NCBI GenBank assembly: GCA_023453665.1 | Contig: JAEXTA010000143.1 | Coordinates: forward strand, 1-9,887 | Direction of reading: 5' to 3' | Length of the DNA stretch: 9,887 nucleotides | Source: Bacteroidota bacterium | Lineage (GTDB): Bacteria; Bacteroidota; Ignavibacteria; Ignavibacteriales; Ignavibacteriaceae | Shown here: positions 1 through 7,361 of the stretch, piece by piece | Layout: each line of letters opens with the position of its first letter | How positions within the stretch are numbered: the first letter of the stretch is position 1 | Made by a program: the position numbers and the translations under genes | Notes under the pieces: generated by a model | The model's database searches: none | The model's input: the letters and a program-made list of their open reading frames with translations, nothing else | Told to the model about the DNA's origin: nothing

Positions 1-4
1 ATAG

Positions 5-32
5 TGTACAATGTATAATGTACAATGTATAA
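5..32. repeat. Two tandem 14-bp repeats at the left edge
   Basis: Two perfect head-to-tail copies of TGTACAATGTATAA lie at 5-18 and 19-32. The array may continue to the left of the window, which cuts it off. It lies beyond the terminator that closes the minus-strand gene cluster. The AT-rich TGTACAATGTATAATG wording is the kind of low-complexity repeat found between genes. No function can be assigned. Confidence 0.6.
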
Positions 33-56
33 TCCGCCAAGGGTGGACAAGTATAA

Positions 57-91
57 AAAAAGGTGATTCAATTGAATCGCCTTTTTATTTT
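57..91 (-). terminator. Rho-independent terminator, probably bidirectional, after the M29 aminopeptidase
   Basis: A 13-bp stem pairs 57-69 with 74-86 around the loop AATT, with one G.U wobble at 64/79. Its core is the palindrome GATTCAATTGAATC. The arms end in A5/T5 tracts, so RNA read on either strand ends in a U-run: seven T on the minus strand and TTTTTATTTT on the plus strand. It lies about 70 bases past the stop codon of the aminopeptidase gene and should end that transcript. The symmetry means it could also serve a plus-strand or convergent gene to the left of the window. The bases at 92-158 between hairpin and stop codon show no ORF or RNA gene. Confidence 0.75.
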
Positions 92-158
92 GAGTGATGA
101 ATCAAATTATTCTTGTGTAGCAATGCGAGATGAGCTTGCCATCCCCTGCAATCAAATT

Positions 159-1124
159 TTATTTTACCAGCAGTACCCCATCTTTCATCAGTAACTTGCC
201 GTCAAGATAGACAGTCGGTTTTTTAACCACGCCGTCAAGATGAATCGGTACGTTAACACTGCCGCCCATTGATACATTATTGCCAAGCGCAATATGAATT
301 GTGCCCATAACTTTTTCATCCTCAAGCAAGATGCCGCTTAACTTTGCACTGTCATTTGTGCCGATACCAAACTCTGCAATGTTGCGCGCATTTTTACCAA
401 CTGCATCAAGCTGCTGCTTTAGTTTTTTAGCAATTGTTCCACCTGTGATTTTTGTCGCGTAACCTTTTTCAACTTCAATCCGAATGTTGACATTTTTAAT
501 CAAACCTAATCCAGCCATTGAACCATCAACCACAAATACTCCGTTTGATGTACCTTCAACGGGAGCTAAAAATGTTTCTCCTGTTGGAAGATTTCCACTT
601 TCACCTTTTGCATGGAATAGTCCTTTGCTAGCATAAGATTTTCTTCCTTCAATGCTGAAAGAAATATCTGTGCCAGCTGGCGCGGTAACACGAACGTGTT
701 TTCCTTTTTCAAGAATACCTTTAAGCTTTACAGAAAGTTTTGAAATCTTTTTATAGTCGGCGTTCATTCCACGTATAATAACATCTTTTGTGATACCGGG
801 AAAAGTTGCAACACGTACACCCTTTGCTGATGCGGCTCTACGTGCGTTTGTGTGTGTTAGTGATTTTGCGGTAGGACAGAAAACAACATCGAATTTCTGC
901 ATTAAATCTGCGACTGCTTCGGGTGGTTCTTCGCCATTAATTTTACCTGATTTCATTTCAACAAGAAGCGCTTTATAACCAAGCCTTACAGCATTGGAAT
1001 AAAGTGAGTAACCTATTTCATGCTTTAGTTCATCAGTGATTACAAGAATTGATTCATTTTTTTTAACACCCATACAATCTTTAATTGCTATGGTTGAGGC
1101 TGAATCTAATTTGGTAAATTTCAT
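159..1124 (-). CDS. M29-like aminopeptidase (COG2309 type)
   Basis: The 321-residue protein resembles the M29 (AmpS/AmpT/PepS) metal-dependent aminopeptidases, which remove N-terminal residues from peptides in the cytoplasm using two metal ions. The N-terminal half (about 1-140) is a Rossmann-like domain. The C-terminal half carries the likely metal ligands in the family order: E183 in NLPTGE, E251 in AEFGIGTN, H277 in GTIHIALG, and H295 and D297 in HLD. The E-to-E and E-to-H spacings are close to those I recall for Thermus and Staphylococcus M29 enzymes. The protein is shorter than the roughly 370-410 residues of those enzymes, so it belongs to a compact subgroup often annotated simply as aminopeptidase. 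No signal peptide is visible. The ATG at 1124 follows AGAGGGG by five bases, a good ribosome-binding site. It starts 29 bases after the upstream gene ends and probably shares its transcript. Family call firm; activity and peptide preference inferred. Confidence 0.85.
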   Translation of the reverse strand: MKFTKLDSASTIAIKDCMGVKKNESILVITDELKHEIGYSLYSNAVRLGYKALLVEMKSGKINGEEPPEAVADLMQKFDVVFCPTAKSLTHTNARRAASAKGVRVATFPGITKDVIIRGMNADYKKISKLSVKLKGILEKGKHVRVTAPAGTDISFSIEGRKSYASKGLFHAKGESGNLPTGETFLAPVEGTSNGVFVVDGSMAGLGLIKNVNIRIEVEKGYATKITGGTIAKKLKQQLDAVGKNARNIAEFGIGTNDSAKLSGILLEDEKVMGTIHIALGNNVSMGGSVNVPIHLDGVVKKPTVYLDGKLLMKDGVLLVK

Positions 1125-1129
1125 AATTA

Positions 1130-1136
1130 CCCCTCT
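1130..1136 (-). promoter_or_regulatory. Ribosome-binding site of the M29 aminopeptidase
   Basis: The minus strand reads AGAGGGG, then five bases (TAATT), then ATG at 1124. This supports that start and is stronger than most start sites in this window, where Shine-Dalgarno motifs are weak or absent. Confidence 0.55.
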
Positions 1137-1153
1137 GAGAATGATTTAAGATT

Positions 1154-1915
1154 TTATAAAGGAAAACCGATGTTCAATTGAATCAATGCGCTGAATCCGC
1201 CTGCTTCAATAAAGTTTTCCATTATTTCATTTGAGTTTTCGTTTTTAGTTAGAAAGGTTGTTTCGTTAAGTTTCATTCTGTCTATTGAAAGCACTGTATA
1301 TCCGGCACTTCCTTCGATGCTTATGTATCCTTCAATGATGGAGAAAATAAATCCTGTGCCGAGTGAATAACCGAGTGTTGATTCAGAAGTATATTTTTTC
1401 ACATCCGTATCTGCGCCGGGAAAATTTTCAGTGCTGGTTAGTGATACATTGTTAAAATGAACAGCTCCGTCAACTATCTTCCAGCTTAAACTTTTTGTTA
1501 CAGGAATTCCAAGATCAATACCCACGCCCCAGTTTCTTAATGCAAGATCAAGGGTTGTATTTTTTATTCCTGTCTGAAATTTTTCAAGTGACTCATGTTT
1601 TTCTTTTAATGACTGATAAAATCCTTTGGCGGTAAGTATAACCCCTGTAAACTTAGCTCTGAAAAAGTTAATACCGACCCTGTAACCTTTTGCCTGTCCG
1701 AATTTATCCATTGGTGAAGTAAGAGAGTCATTCCGGATTTCATTATAGATTGATATATAATCATTCAAACCTGTTGGATTAAAATTCTGTATGCTGTATC
1801 CGCCGTAACCGCCAACAAAACCAAGGCAGCCAAAGCCGAAAGATTGAGAATACAGATTCAAAGGACTAAGTACTATAAGGCAAAAGAAAAATAATATCAG
1901 CTTGTTTATTTTCAT
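1154..1915 (-). CDS. Hypothetical exported protein, probable outer-membrane beta-barrel
   Basis: I do not recognise a specific family. The 253-residue protein begins with a clear Sec signal peptide: MKINK, a hydrophobic run at about residues 6-18, and a likely cleavage after YSQ near residue 24. The mature part starts with a Gly/aromatic-rich strand (FGFGCLGFVGGYGGYS). It continues with alternating amphipathic strands, such as GYRVGINFFRAKFTGVIL, WGVGIDLGIPV and YSLGTGFIFSI, separated by polar loops, and closes with the strand-like ALIQLNIGFPL. This pattern fits a small outer-membrane beta-barrel of perhaps 8-10 strands. No catalytic motif or lipobox is visible; the one Cys in the mature part (near residue 30) is not at a lipoprotein position. 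The gene lies 78 bases after the MFS transporter gene and 29 before the aminopeptidase gene, which suggests one transcript. A role in letting peptides or nutrients through the outer membrane would suit the context but is only a guess. No Shine-Dalgarno site precedes the ATG. Confidence 0.7.
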   Translation of the reverse strand: MKINKLILFFFCLIVLSPLNLYSQSFGFGCLGFVGGYGGYSIQNFNPTGLNDYISIYNEIRNDSLTSPMDKFGQAKGYRVGINFFRAKFTGVILTAKGFYQSLKEKHESLEKFQTGIKNTTLDLALRNWGVGIDLGIPVTKSLSWKIVDGAVHFNNVSLTSTENFPGADTDVKKYTSESTLGYSLGTGFIFSIIEGYISIEGSAGYTVLSIDRMKLNETTFLTKNENSNEIMENFIEAGGFSALIQLNIGFPL

Positions 1916-1993
1916 TTCAACTGTTTGTTGTTATAAACAATTTACCAATTACAAAGAAAAGATAACAGGCTTTATCCAATAGGGTATTTATAA

Positions 1994-3343
1994 TTACGCC
2001 TTTCCTTTTTCCAGACCATGACCACCAGCACCCATTTCAGATTTTCTTAAAAGGAATGCAAACAACAATCCTAAAAATCCGAGAGATGAAAATATCCACA
2101 TCCCAAGATTGTAGCCGCCGGGATTCGAAGCACTTGCACCTGATACATCATTCGCAAAACCGATTAACAAATTGAATCCAGCCAAGCCGATATTTTGTAT
2201 CATCGTCATTAAACCATAAGCTGTACCGAGTTTTGGCGTATCAACAATAAGTGCTACTGAAGGCCACATCACAGCAGGTATAAGTGAAAATGCAATTCCC
2301 ATCATACTCATTGGAAGAATTAAGTAAAGAGGTATAGCTGCGTCAATATCAAAAAACTTTATTGTTATGTTGATGAAGTCACCTTCACCCATTACCTCAG
2401 GTTTTCCAAACTGGTATGCCATCATCAAGTAAACCGGAATTATCAAAAGTGAACCGAACATCATTAACAATGATCTCTTCCCTATTTTATCAGCTAACAA
2501 TCCAAACAGAGGAGTGAATAACATAGCAGCTAATGTAAGTATACTTGAAAGGTTTCCACCGACTTCCCTGGTTGTGCCGTGTGCATCCTGGAAAAATTTT
2601 ATTGCGAAAGTCTGGAATGGAAACATCGCAGAGTAAAACGTTACGCACAATGCGGTAATGAACCAGAATGATTTTCCGAATTTGAATATCTCCTTGAATT
2701 CAATTTTATCCTGCTCACCATCTTTTGGCATTGAATATTTTTTAACTGCATAAACATCAACAGCATAATAAAAGATGATACAAACTATCGCGAAAACACC
2801 TGCAGCAACAGTTACCCACAATGGTGATTGCCAGTATTCGTATAAACCTTTTCCCCAGGAAGGAGAATTTAAAGCGAGGAATGAACCAAGCCGTGCAACA
2901 GTAAGATTTAAACCGAATGCAAATGACAATTCTTTCCCTTTAAACCATCTTGCAATAATTGTAGTGATCGCAACTATCATTGATTCAGCCCCAAGTCCAA
3001 AGATTAATCTTCCGGTTGCCATCAGGAATAAATCACCTTTGATTGCAGTGACAAGCGCGCCGACAGCAATCAGTGCTGTGAAAATGAAAACTGATTTTCT
3101 TGTGCCGATCCTGTCAATAATAATCCCGCCGATTAACACCATAAAAACATTCGGGATGCTGTAAATAGCATTAAGCAGACCAATATCCGAATCCGAAAAT
3201 TTTAATTGTGTGGCAAGCAGATCAGCAAGCGGACTTATGCTGTCATATATATAGTAGTTACCGAACATTGCAAGGCTGACAAGCAGTAATGCAACCCATC
3301 TTATCAGTTTAGAAGGTTCTTTCATTTCTGTTGACTGATTCAT
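1994..3343 (-). CDS. MFS transporter, MFSD1-like, probable dipeptide transporter
   Basis: This is a 12-helix major facilitator of 449 residues from the first ATG. The MFS loop 2-3 signature appears as GGIIIDRIGTRKS (about 72-84), and its counterpart in the second half as FGLLADKIGKRS. Beyond general MFS features it matches animal MFSD1, the lysosomal dipeptide transporter, in several blocks: GRLIFGLGAES, RWFKGKELSFAFGLNLTVAR and LGTAYGLMTMIQNIGLA. The Glu in GLGAES (E120) and the Arg in TVARLGS (R151) are 31 residues apart, the same distance as the pair I recall as binding the dipeptide ends in mouse MFSD1 (E150 and R181). This places it in the inner membrane moving dipeptides, in keeping with pepD just upstream. 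The direction of transport and the driving ion cannot be read from sequence. An in-frame TTG at 3352 could add three residues, but neither start has a Shine-Dalgarno site, so I chose the ATG. General MFS call certain; dipeptide substrate inferred. Confidence 0.85.
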   Translation of the reverse strand: MNQSTEMKEPSKLIRWVALLLVSLAMFGNYYIYDSISPLADLLATQLKFSDSDIGLLNAIYSIPNVFMVLIGGIIIDRIGTRKSVFIFTALIAVGALVTAIKGDLFLMATGRLIFGLGAESMIVAITTIIARWFKGKELSFAFGLNLTVARLGSFLALNSPSWGKGLYEYWQSPLWVTVAAGVFAIVCIIFYYAVDVYAVKKYSMPKDGEQDKIEFKEIFKFGKSFWFITALCVTFYSAMFPFQTFAIKFFQDAHGTTREVGGNLSSILTLAAMLFTPLFGLLADKIGKRSLLMMFGSLLIIPVYLMMAYQFGKPEVMGEGDFINITIKFFDIDAAIPLYLILPMSMMGIAFSLIPAVMWPSVALIVDTPKLGTAYGLMTMIQNIGLAGFNLLIGFANDVSGASASNPGGYNLGMWIFSSLGFLGLLFAFLLRKSEMGAGGHGLEKGKA

Positions 3344-3371
3344 GTTATTCAATGTTAATGTGGAAAAAGAA

Positions 3372-3401
3372 AGCAGGTATCATTTTAATCTGATACCTGC
3401 T
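3372..3401 (-). terminator. Rho-independent terminator after pepD
   Basis: An 11-bp perfect stem pairs AGCAGGTATCA (3372-3382) with TGATACCTGCT (3391-3401) around an 8-base loop. On the minus strand it is followed directly by TTCTTTTT. It lies just after the pepD stop codon and before the MFS gene, so it should end or attenuate the pepD transcript and partly separate the MFS gene from it. There is no T-run on the plus strand. Confidence 0.75.
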
Positions 3402-3407
3402 AATGAA

Positions 3408-4868
3408 TTAAACGGTCGGAATATTTTTTAGAACGGTTGTCAACTGTTCCCAGAATTTCGGAACAGTATCGATCTTTAATCTTTCATCGGGTGAGTGAAC
3501 GCCGAACATTGTTGGTCCGAAAGAGATCATATCCATATTCGGATATTTTTCTTTAATGATACCACACTCCAGACCAGCGTGAATAGCTTTTATCTCAGGT
3601 TCTTTTCCGTAAAGACTTTCAAAAGATTTTTTGAAAACTTCAAGAATTCCTGAATGAATATCAGGCTGCCATCCGGGGTAACCATCATTATAAACAATCT
3701 CTGCACCTGCAAGTGTAAATACTGATGATACCATATTTCGTATATCATTTATTTCAGATGCTACAGAACTTCTCTGGCTTGTAACGATGTTTATTCTTTT
3801 AGCTTCGGTTGTAATAACTGCAAGACTTGTTGATGTTTCTACCAATCCCGGGATATCGGGTGACATTTTTATAACACCGTGGGGTACAGCATATAAAGCG
3901 TTCAGTAAATGCTTCTGAAGTTTTTCATCCATAACTTTTTCAGGAGCCTGGAATTTTTCAAGATGGACAATCATATCCGGTTCAACTGAAACATATTCTG
4001 CTTTTACTGTTTCATTATACTTGCCGACATATTTCTTAAAATGTTTTTCATCAGCTTTTGGAACAAGAACTACGGCATAAGCCTCTCTTGGTATAGCATT
4101 ATGTTTGTTGCCGCCGTTGACCGAAGCAACGCGAACGGTTTTATCTTTTCCATACATCCATAATACTCTTGTCAGAATTTTTATTGCGTTACCAAGACCT
4201 GAATGAATTTCCAATCCTGAGTGACCGCCTTTTAATCCTTCAACTTTTAATTCAAATGCCGAATAATTTCTTGGAGTTTTTTCCTGTTTCAATTTAAAGT
4301 TTGCCTGTGTGTTAACTCCGCCGGCACAACCGATGTAAAGTGACCCTTCTTCTTCCGAATCCATATTGATAAGGATATCACCTTTCAGCCAGCCTTTTTT
4401 CAAACTTGATGCGCCGGTTAACCCTGTTTCTTCATCAAGAGTAAAGAGACATTCGATTGGTCCGTGTTCGATATCTTTTGCTTCAAGAACAGCAAGTGCC
4501 GCTGCAACACCGATACCATTATCCGCACCTAGTGTTGTACCTCTTGCTTTAACCCATTCGCCATCGATGTAAATATCAAGAGGATCATTTTCAAAATCGT
4601 GTTCAACACCGCGGTTTTTTTCGCAAACCATGTCGATGTGTCCCTGCAGTGTGACAGTCTTTAAATTTTCTTTACCCGGAGTCGCAGGTTTTCGGATAAC
4701 TATGTTCCCGAATTTATCTTTTTCAGTCTGCAGTCCTAAACTTTTTCCAAAATTCACAACATACTCGGCAATTTTTTCTTCCTGTTTTGAAGGACGCGGG
4801 TATCTTGTGATTTCTTCAAACTGATTCCAGACGATAGCGGGATTTAGATGACCTAATACGTTTCCCAT
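3408..4868 (-). CDS. pepD: Cytosolic aminoacyl-histidine dipeptidase PepD (carnosinase-type, M20C)
   Basis: PepD hydrolyses dipeptides, including Xaa-His and beta-Ala-His, and sometimes tripeptides, in the cytoplasm with two zinc ions. At 486 residues it has the full family length. All expected catalytic and metal residues are present with a constant offset of three from the Escherichia/Vibrio PepD numbering: H77 and D79 in QGHIDM, D116 in LGADNG, E146 and E147 in LDEETG, D170 in NMDSEE and H458 in GVHSPDE. The lid or dimerisation domain is inserted in the middle (about 195-385), with GGHSGLEIHSG at its start. HAGLECG near 430 is also family-typical. There is no signal peptide. The ATG at 4868 follows a good Shine-Dalgarno site that overlaps the stop codon of the PqqD-like gene, with only nine bases between the two genes, so translational coupling is likely. 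A hairpin terminator follows. Very secure family call; substrate range of this copy inferred. Confidence 0.96.
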   Translation of the reverse strand: MGNVLGHLNPAIVWNQFEEITRYPRPSKQEEKIAEYVVNFGKSLGLQTEKDKFGNIVIRKPATPGKENLKTVTLQGHIDMVCEKNRGVEHDFENDPLDIYIDGEWVKARGTTLGADNGIGVAAALAVLEAKDIEHGPIECLFTLDEETGLTGASSLKKGWLKGDILINMDSEEEGSLYIGCAGGVNTQANFKLKQEKTPRNYSAFELKVEGLKGGHSGLEIHSGLGNAIKILTRVLWMYGKDKTVRVASVNGGNKHNAIPREAYAVVLVPKADEKHFKKYVGKYNETVKAEYVSVEPDMIVHLEKFQAPEKVMDEKLQKHLLNALYAVPHGVIKMSPDIPGLVETSTSLAVITTEAKRINIVTSQRSSVASEINDIRNMVSSVFTLAGAEIVYNDGYPGWQPDIHSGILEVFKKSFESLYGKEPEIKAIHAGLECGIIKEKYPNMDMISFGPTMFGVHSPDERLKIDTVPKFWEQLTTVLKNIPTV

Positions 4869-4880
4869 AATTTTCTCCTA
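4869..4880 (-). promoter_or_regulatory. pepD ribosome-binding site overlapping the upstream stop codon
   Basis: The minus strand reads TAGGAG then AAAATT then ATG. The TAG is the stop codon of the PqqD-like gene and the first half of the Shine-Dalgarno motif of pepD, with six bases of spacing. This fixes the pepD start and suggests that ribosomes finishing the first gene help start the second. Confidence 0.75.
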
Positions 4881-5255
4881 TCTGTTTAGTTCGTTAAATG
4901 ATATTAATCTTTGTTCATAAAGCTGAAATAAAAATTTACTTACTCTTTCTTCAGCGGGTTGAATTTCATCTTTAAATTTTTCAGATGCTTCCTTAACAAT
5001 TTGATGAACTTTATTTTTTCCATCCATTCTCATCCAGACGAAAGAACCAAGTTTATCAAGTTTAATCCTGAACATATCACTTTTAAGTTTCGGTGAAATA
5101 AACTTAACAGCAAATTTATTTTTGAATTTTGGTATAAGTACAGTTACGAGATCCGCTTCATCTATTTCTTCATTATGAAGTTTGAATGGAGTGAGATCTA
5201 AAGTATTACTGTTTTTTAGAATTTTTTTTCGTTCGCTGAAAGAAAGTTCTGACAT
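4878..5255 (-). CDS. PqqD-like small protein
   Basis: The protein has 125 residues. Its second half (about 60-120) fits the PqqD fold: a strand pair ending in FRIKLDKLGSFVW, then a helix-rich stretch with the MDGKNKVHQIVKEA pattern, and a last helix in ERVSKFLFQLYEQRLISF. This is the compact winged-helix-like domain that in PQQ, lasso-peptide and sactipeptide pathways presents a precursor peptide to a modifying enzyme. The first 60 residues are a charged extension that classic PqqD (about 90 residues) lacks. No radical SAM enzyme, precursor peptide or other maturation gene is visible nearby, so a role in peptide modification is not supported by context. Stand-alone PqqD-domain proteins of unknown role are common. 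It is tightly coupled to pepD and sits between that gene and the OPT transporter, so peptide binding linked to peptide use is possible but speculative. The start at 5255 has only a weak ribosome-binding site (CAGAG). Confidence 0.7.
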   Translation of the reverse strand: MSELSFSERKKILKNSNTLDLTPFKLHNEEIDEADLVTVLIPKFKNKFAVKFISPKLKSDMFRIKLDKLGSFVWMRMDGKNKVHQIVKEASEKFKDEIQPAEERVSKFLFQLYEQRLISFNELNR

Positions 5256-5265
5256 AAAACTCTGT

Positions 5266-5307
5266 ATAAAAATATTATGTCAGTCTGTGATGCAGACTGA
5301 CATAATA
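5266..5307 (-). terminator. Rho-independent terminator after the OPT transporter gene
   Basis: A perfect 15-bp stem pairs TATTATGTCAGTCTG (5273-5287) with CAGACTGACATAATA (5293-5307) around the loop TGATG. On the minus strand it runs straight into TTTTTATA. It lies in the 74-base gap between the OPT stop codon and the PqqD-like start, so the OPT transcript probably ends here. No T-run follows on the plus strand. Confidence 0.75.
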
Positions 5308-5329
5308 ATAAGTGAACACAATATTTATT

Positions 5330-7288
5330 TTACATTGATACCTGAGGCGGAGCCGGATCGTCCGGTTTGCCTGCATTGTTAACAGGTATTTTAATTAAGA
5401 GCCATGCAATAAATGCAAACACTACCAGACTTATAATGAATGTCGGTTCAGCAAAGAAACTGAATAACGGAACTTCAAAGAATGCAAATCCTGCAAACAG
5501 AAGTCCGATCAGTGCTTCACCGGCAATAAGTCCTGCGGCGATGAGTATTCCGTTGTTTTCAACTCTTGATTTTTGTGCATCGTTGAATTTCTTCTTTTCA
5601 TTAATTCTTTCAACTACGCCTTTTATTAAACCGCCGACAAAGATTGCGAATGTTGTTCCAAGAGGAAGATACATACCGACAGAAACAAGCATCGGGCTTT
5701 TAACATTCATCATGATAAAGCCAACACCCATTAACATTCCTGTAAAGATGAGTATCCATTCCATCTGACCGGCAACAATACCGTTAGATAAAATTGCCAT
5801 TAAACTTGCCTGTGGTGCAGGTAATTTATCACCGCCAAAACCTGTTCCGCCTGATTTGATATCACCTTCGTGAAGTATCAATAAAGGTATGAACATAATT
5901 GCTGCAGAGACAACCACACCTATAATATCACCAAGCTGCATTTTCCAGGGTGTACCGCCAAGTATATGTCCTGCTTTTAAATCCTGAAGCATTTCGCCTG
6001 CGACCGCTGCGGCAACGCAAACAACTGCAGCAACACCAAGCACTGCTGCAACACCCTGAACGCCTTCCATACCAAGCGCAACCATAAGTATTGCGGCAAC
6101 TACAAGAGTGGATAATGTTAATCCGCTGATAGGATTGTTACTTGAACCGATTATACCGACAAGATATCCTGATACAGCAGCAAAGAAAAATCCTGCAATG
6201 ATCATGACTATTGTAGCAACGAGTGCTGCTGCAACATCCTGTGCGAAATAATTGTAAATAAAAAATGTTGCGACTGCCGTACCGAGAATTCCAATCATCA
6301 CCCACTTAAAGCTGATGTCTTTTTCCGTTCTCGGCACATCAACTGAAACACCTGCGGCTGCTTTTTTAACATCACCGATTGATCTTGCGATACCGGTCAT
6401 TAAACTTTTTCTCATCCTCCAGAGTGTGAATGAAGCACCGACTAACATTCCACCGATAGCGATTGGCCTTACATAATCTTTCCAGACCTGAACCATTGCT
6501 GTTGTCCAGTCAAAGTCAGGTGTAACTTCAGCGCCGTTTAAATATTTAAAGTACGCTATTATTGGTGCAAGTAATCCCCACGCTAAAACACCACCGCTGA
6601 AATTGAGTGCTGCAAGCCGTGGACCGATAATATATCCAACACCCATATAAGCGGGGCTAACATCAGGTGATCTGAAAAGAACATGACCATTGCCTAATGT
6701 TATTAGTGATGTCCATGAAGTTGCAAACAATTTAAATTGACCGAGTGACTGTATCAGCGCACCAATACCCATTGCACTGAATAAAAATTTTGAACCTCCC
6801 GCTCCGTGTCTTCCTGCTTTGTGAATTTCTGCTGCTGCAACTGATTCAGGGAAAGGTAATTCAACATCTTCAACCATTACTCTTCTTAAAAGAGCAACGA
6901 ACATAATTCCGAGAATACCGCCCGCAACCATAATAGCGGCTGAAATCATGTAATTTGCTGTTGTATAAAACGGGTTCCATATACCTGCAATAAAAAATGC
7001 AGGTAATGTAAAGATGGCACCAGCAGCTATTGATTCACCTATTGAACCAACTGTTCTGGTAAAGTTTTCTTCTAATATCGAGCCCTTCATTAATTTGATG
7101 AGAGCCATACCTATAACTGCAGCGGGATATGTTGCTGCTATCGTCATTCCTGCTTTTAATCCGAGGTAGGCATTAGCGGCACCAAGCACTACTGCTAATA
7201 CTAAACCGATGATTAAAGCACGAATGGTAAATTCCGCCATGTTTGTCTCTGGGGAAACGAAAGGTACGAAGGGTTTCTTATCGCTCAT
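5330..7288 (-). CDS. OPT-family oligopeptide transporter
   Basis: This 652-residue inner-membrane protein belongs to the OPT (oligopeptide transporter/YSL-like) superfamily, whose bacterial members are thought to import small peptides or peptide-like compounds by proton symport. It has many hydrophobic helices and the conserved bacterial OPT blocks in order: NAYLGLKAGMTIAATYPAA (from about 39), FTRTVGSIGESIAAGAIFT (from about 76), LPFPESVAAAE (about 144-154) and SSNNPISGLTLSTL (from about 382), with further helices to the end and a short Pro-rich tail. The length is usual for bacterial OPT proteins. I place the start at the ATG at 7288: AAGGAG lies five bases upstream. An in-frame GTG at 7294 would begin inside that Shine-Dalgarno motif. 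A promoter-like element lies further upstream and a strong hairpin terminator follows, so it may be transcribed alone. Family certain; substrate (peptides versus metal chelates) not determined by sequence, though the nearby peptidases favour peptides. Confidence 0.93.
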   Translation of the reverse strand: MSDKKPFVPFVSPETNMAEFTIRALIIGLVLAVVLGAANAYLGLKAGMTIAATYPAAVIGMALIKLMKGSILEENFTRTVGSIGESIAAGAIFTLPAFFIAGIWNPFYTTANYMISAAIMVAGGILGIMFVALLRRVMVEDVELPFPESVAAAEIHKAGRHGAGGSKFLFSAMGIGALIQSLGQFKLFATSWTSLITLGNGHVLFRSPDVSPAYMGVGYIIGPRLAALNFSGGVLAWGLLAPIIAYFKYLNGAEVTPDFDWTTAMVQVWKDYVRPIAIGGMLVGASFTLWRMRKSLMTGIARSIGDVKKAAAGVSVDVPRTEKDISFKWVMIGILGTAVATFFIYNYFAQDVAAALVATIVMIIAGFFFAAVSGYLVGIIGSSNNPISGLTLSTLVVAAILMVALGMEGVQGVAAVLGVAAVVCVAAAVAGEMLQDLKAGHILGGTPWKMQLGDIIGVVVSAAIMFIPLLILHEGDIKSGGTGFGGDKLPAPQASLMAILSNGIVAGQMEWILIFTGMLMGVGFIMMNVKSPMLVSVGMYLPLGTTFAIFVGGLIKGVVERINEKKKFNDAQKSRVENNGILIAAGLIAGEALIGLLFAGFAFFEVPLFSFFAEPTFIISLVVFAFIAWLLIKIPVNNAGKPDDPAPPQVSM

Positions 7289-7293
7289 ATTCA

Positions 7294-7299
7294 CTCCTT
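7294..7299 (-). promoter_or_regulatory. Ribosome-binding site that decides the OPT start
   Basis: The minus strand reads AAGGAG, TGAAT, ATG. The five-base spacing selects the ATG at 7288. The alternative GTG at 7294 uses the last G of the same motif and would leave no room for ribosome binding. Confidence 0.75.
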
Positions 7300-7361
7300 C
7301 TGATCGTGAGAAAGTTAAAATTTCAGAAATAAAACTATAAAAATTTTATCCAATAAACGCT

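Noticed and set aside
1928..1940. Small palindrome TTGTTATAAACAA upstream of the exported hypothetical gene, as a possible operator
   Set aside because: Five-base arms in AT-rich DNA are expected by chance, and no regulator gene or convincing promoter lies nearby.
2775..3164. A plus-strand frame opposite the MFS gene, and similar frames opposite pepD, OPT and the aminopeptidase
   Set aside because: All lie inside well-supported minus-strand genes, and their translations show no family features.
3344..3352. TTG start giving the MFS protein three extra residues
   Set aside because: No ribosome-binding site supports the rarer codon; the ATG at 3343 is simpler, although it also lacks a clear site.
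7289..7294. GTG start giving the OPT protein two extra residues
   Set aside because: The GTG overlaps the Shine-Dalgarno motif AAGGAG, which is correctly spaced for the ATG at 7288.
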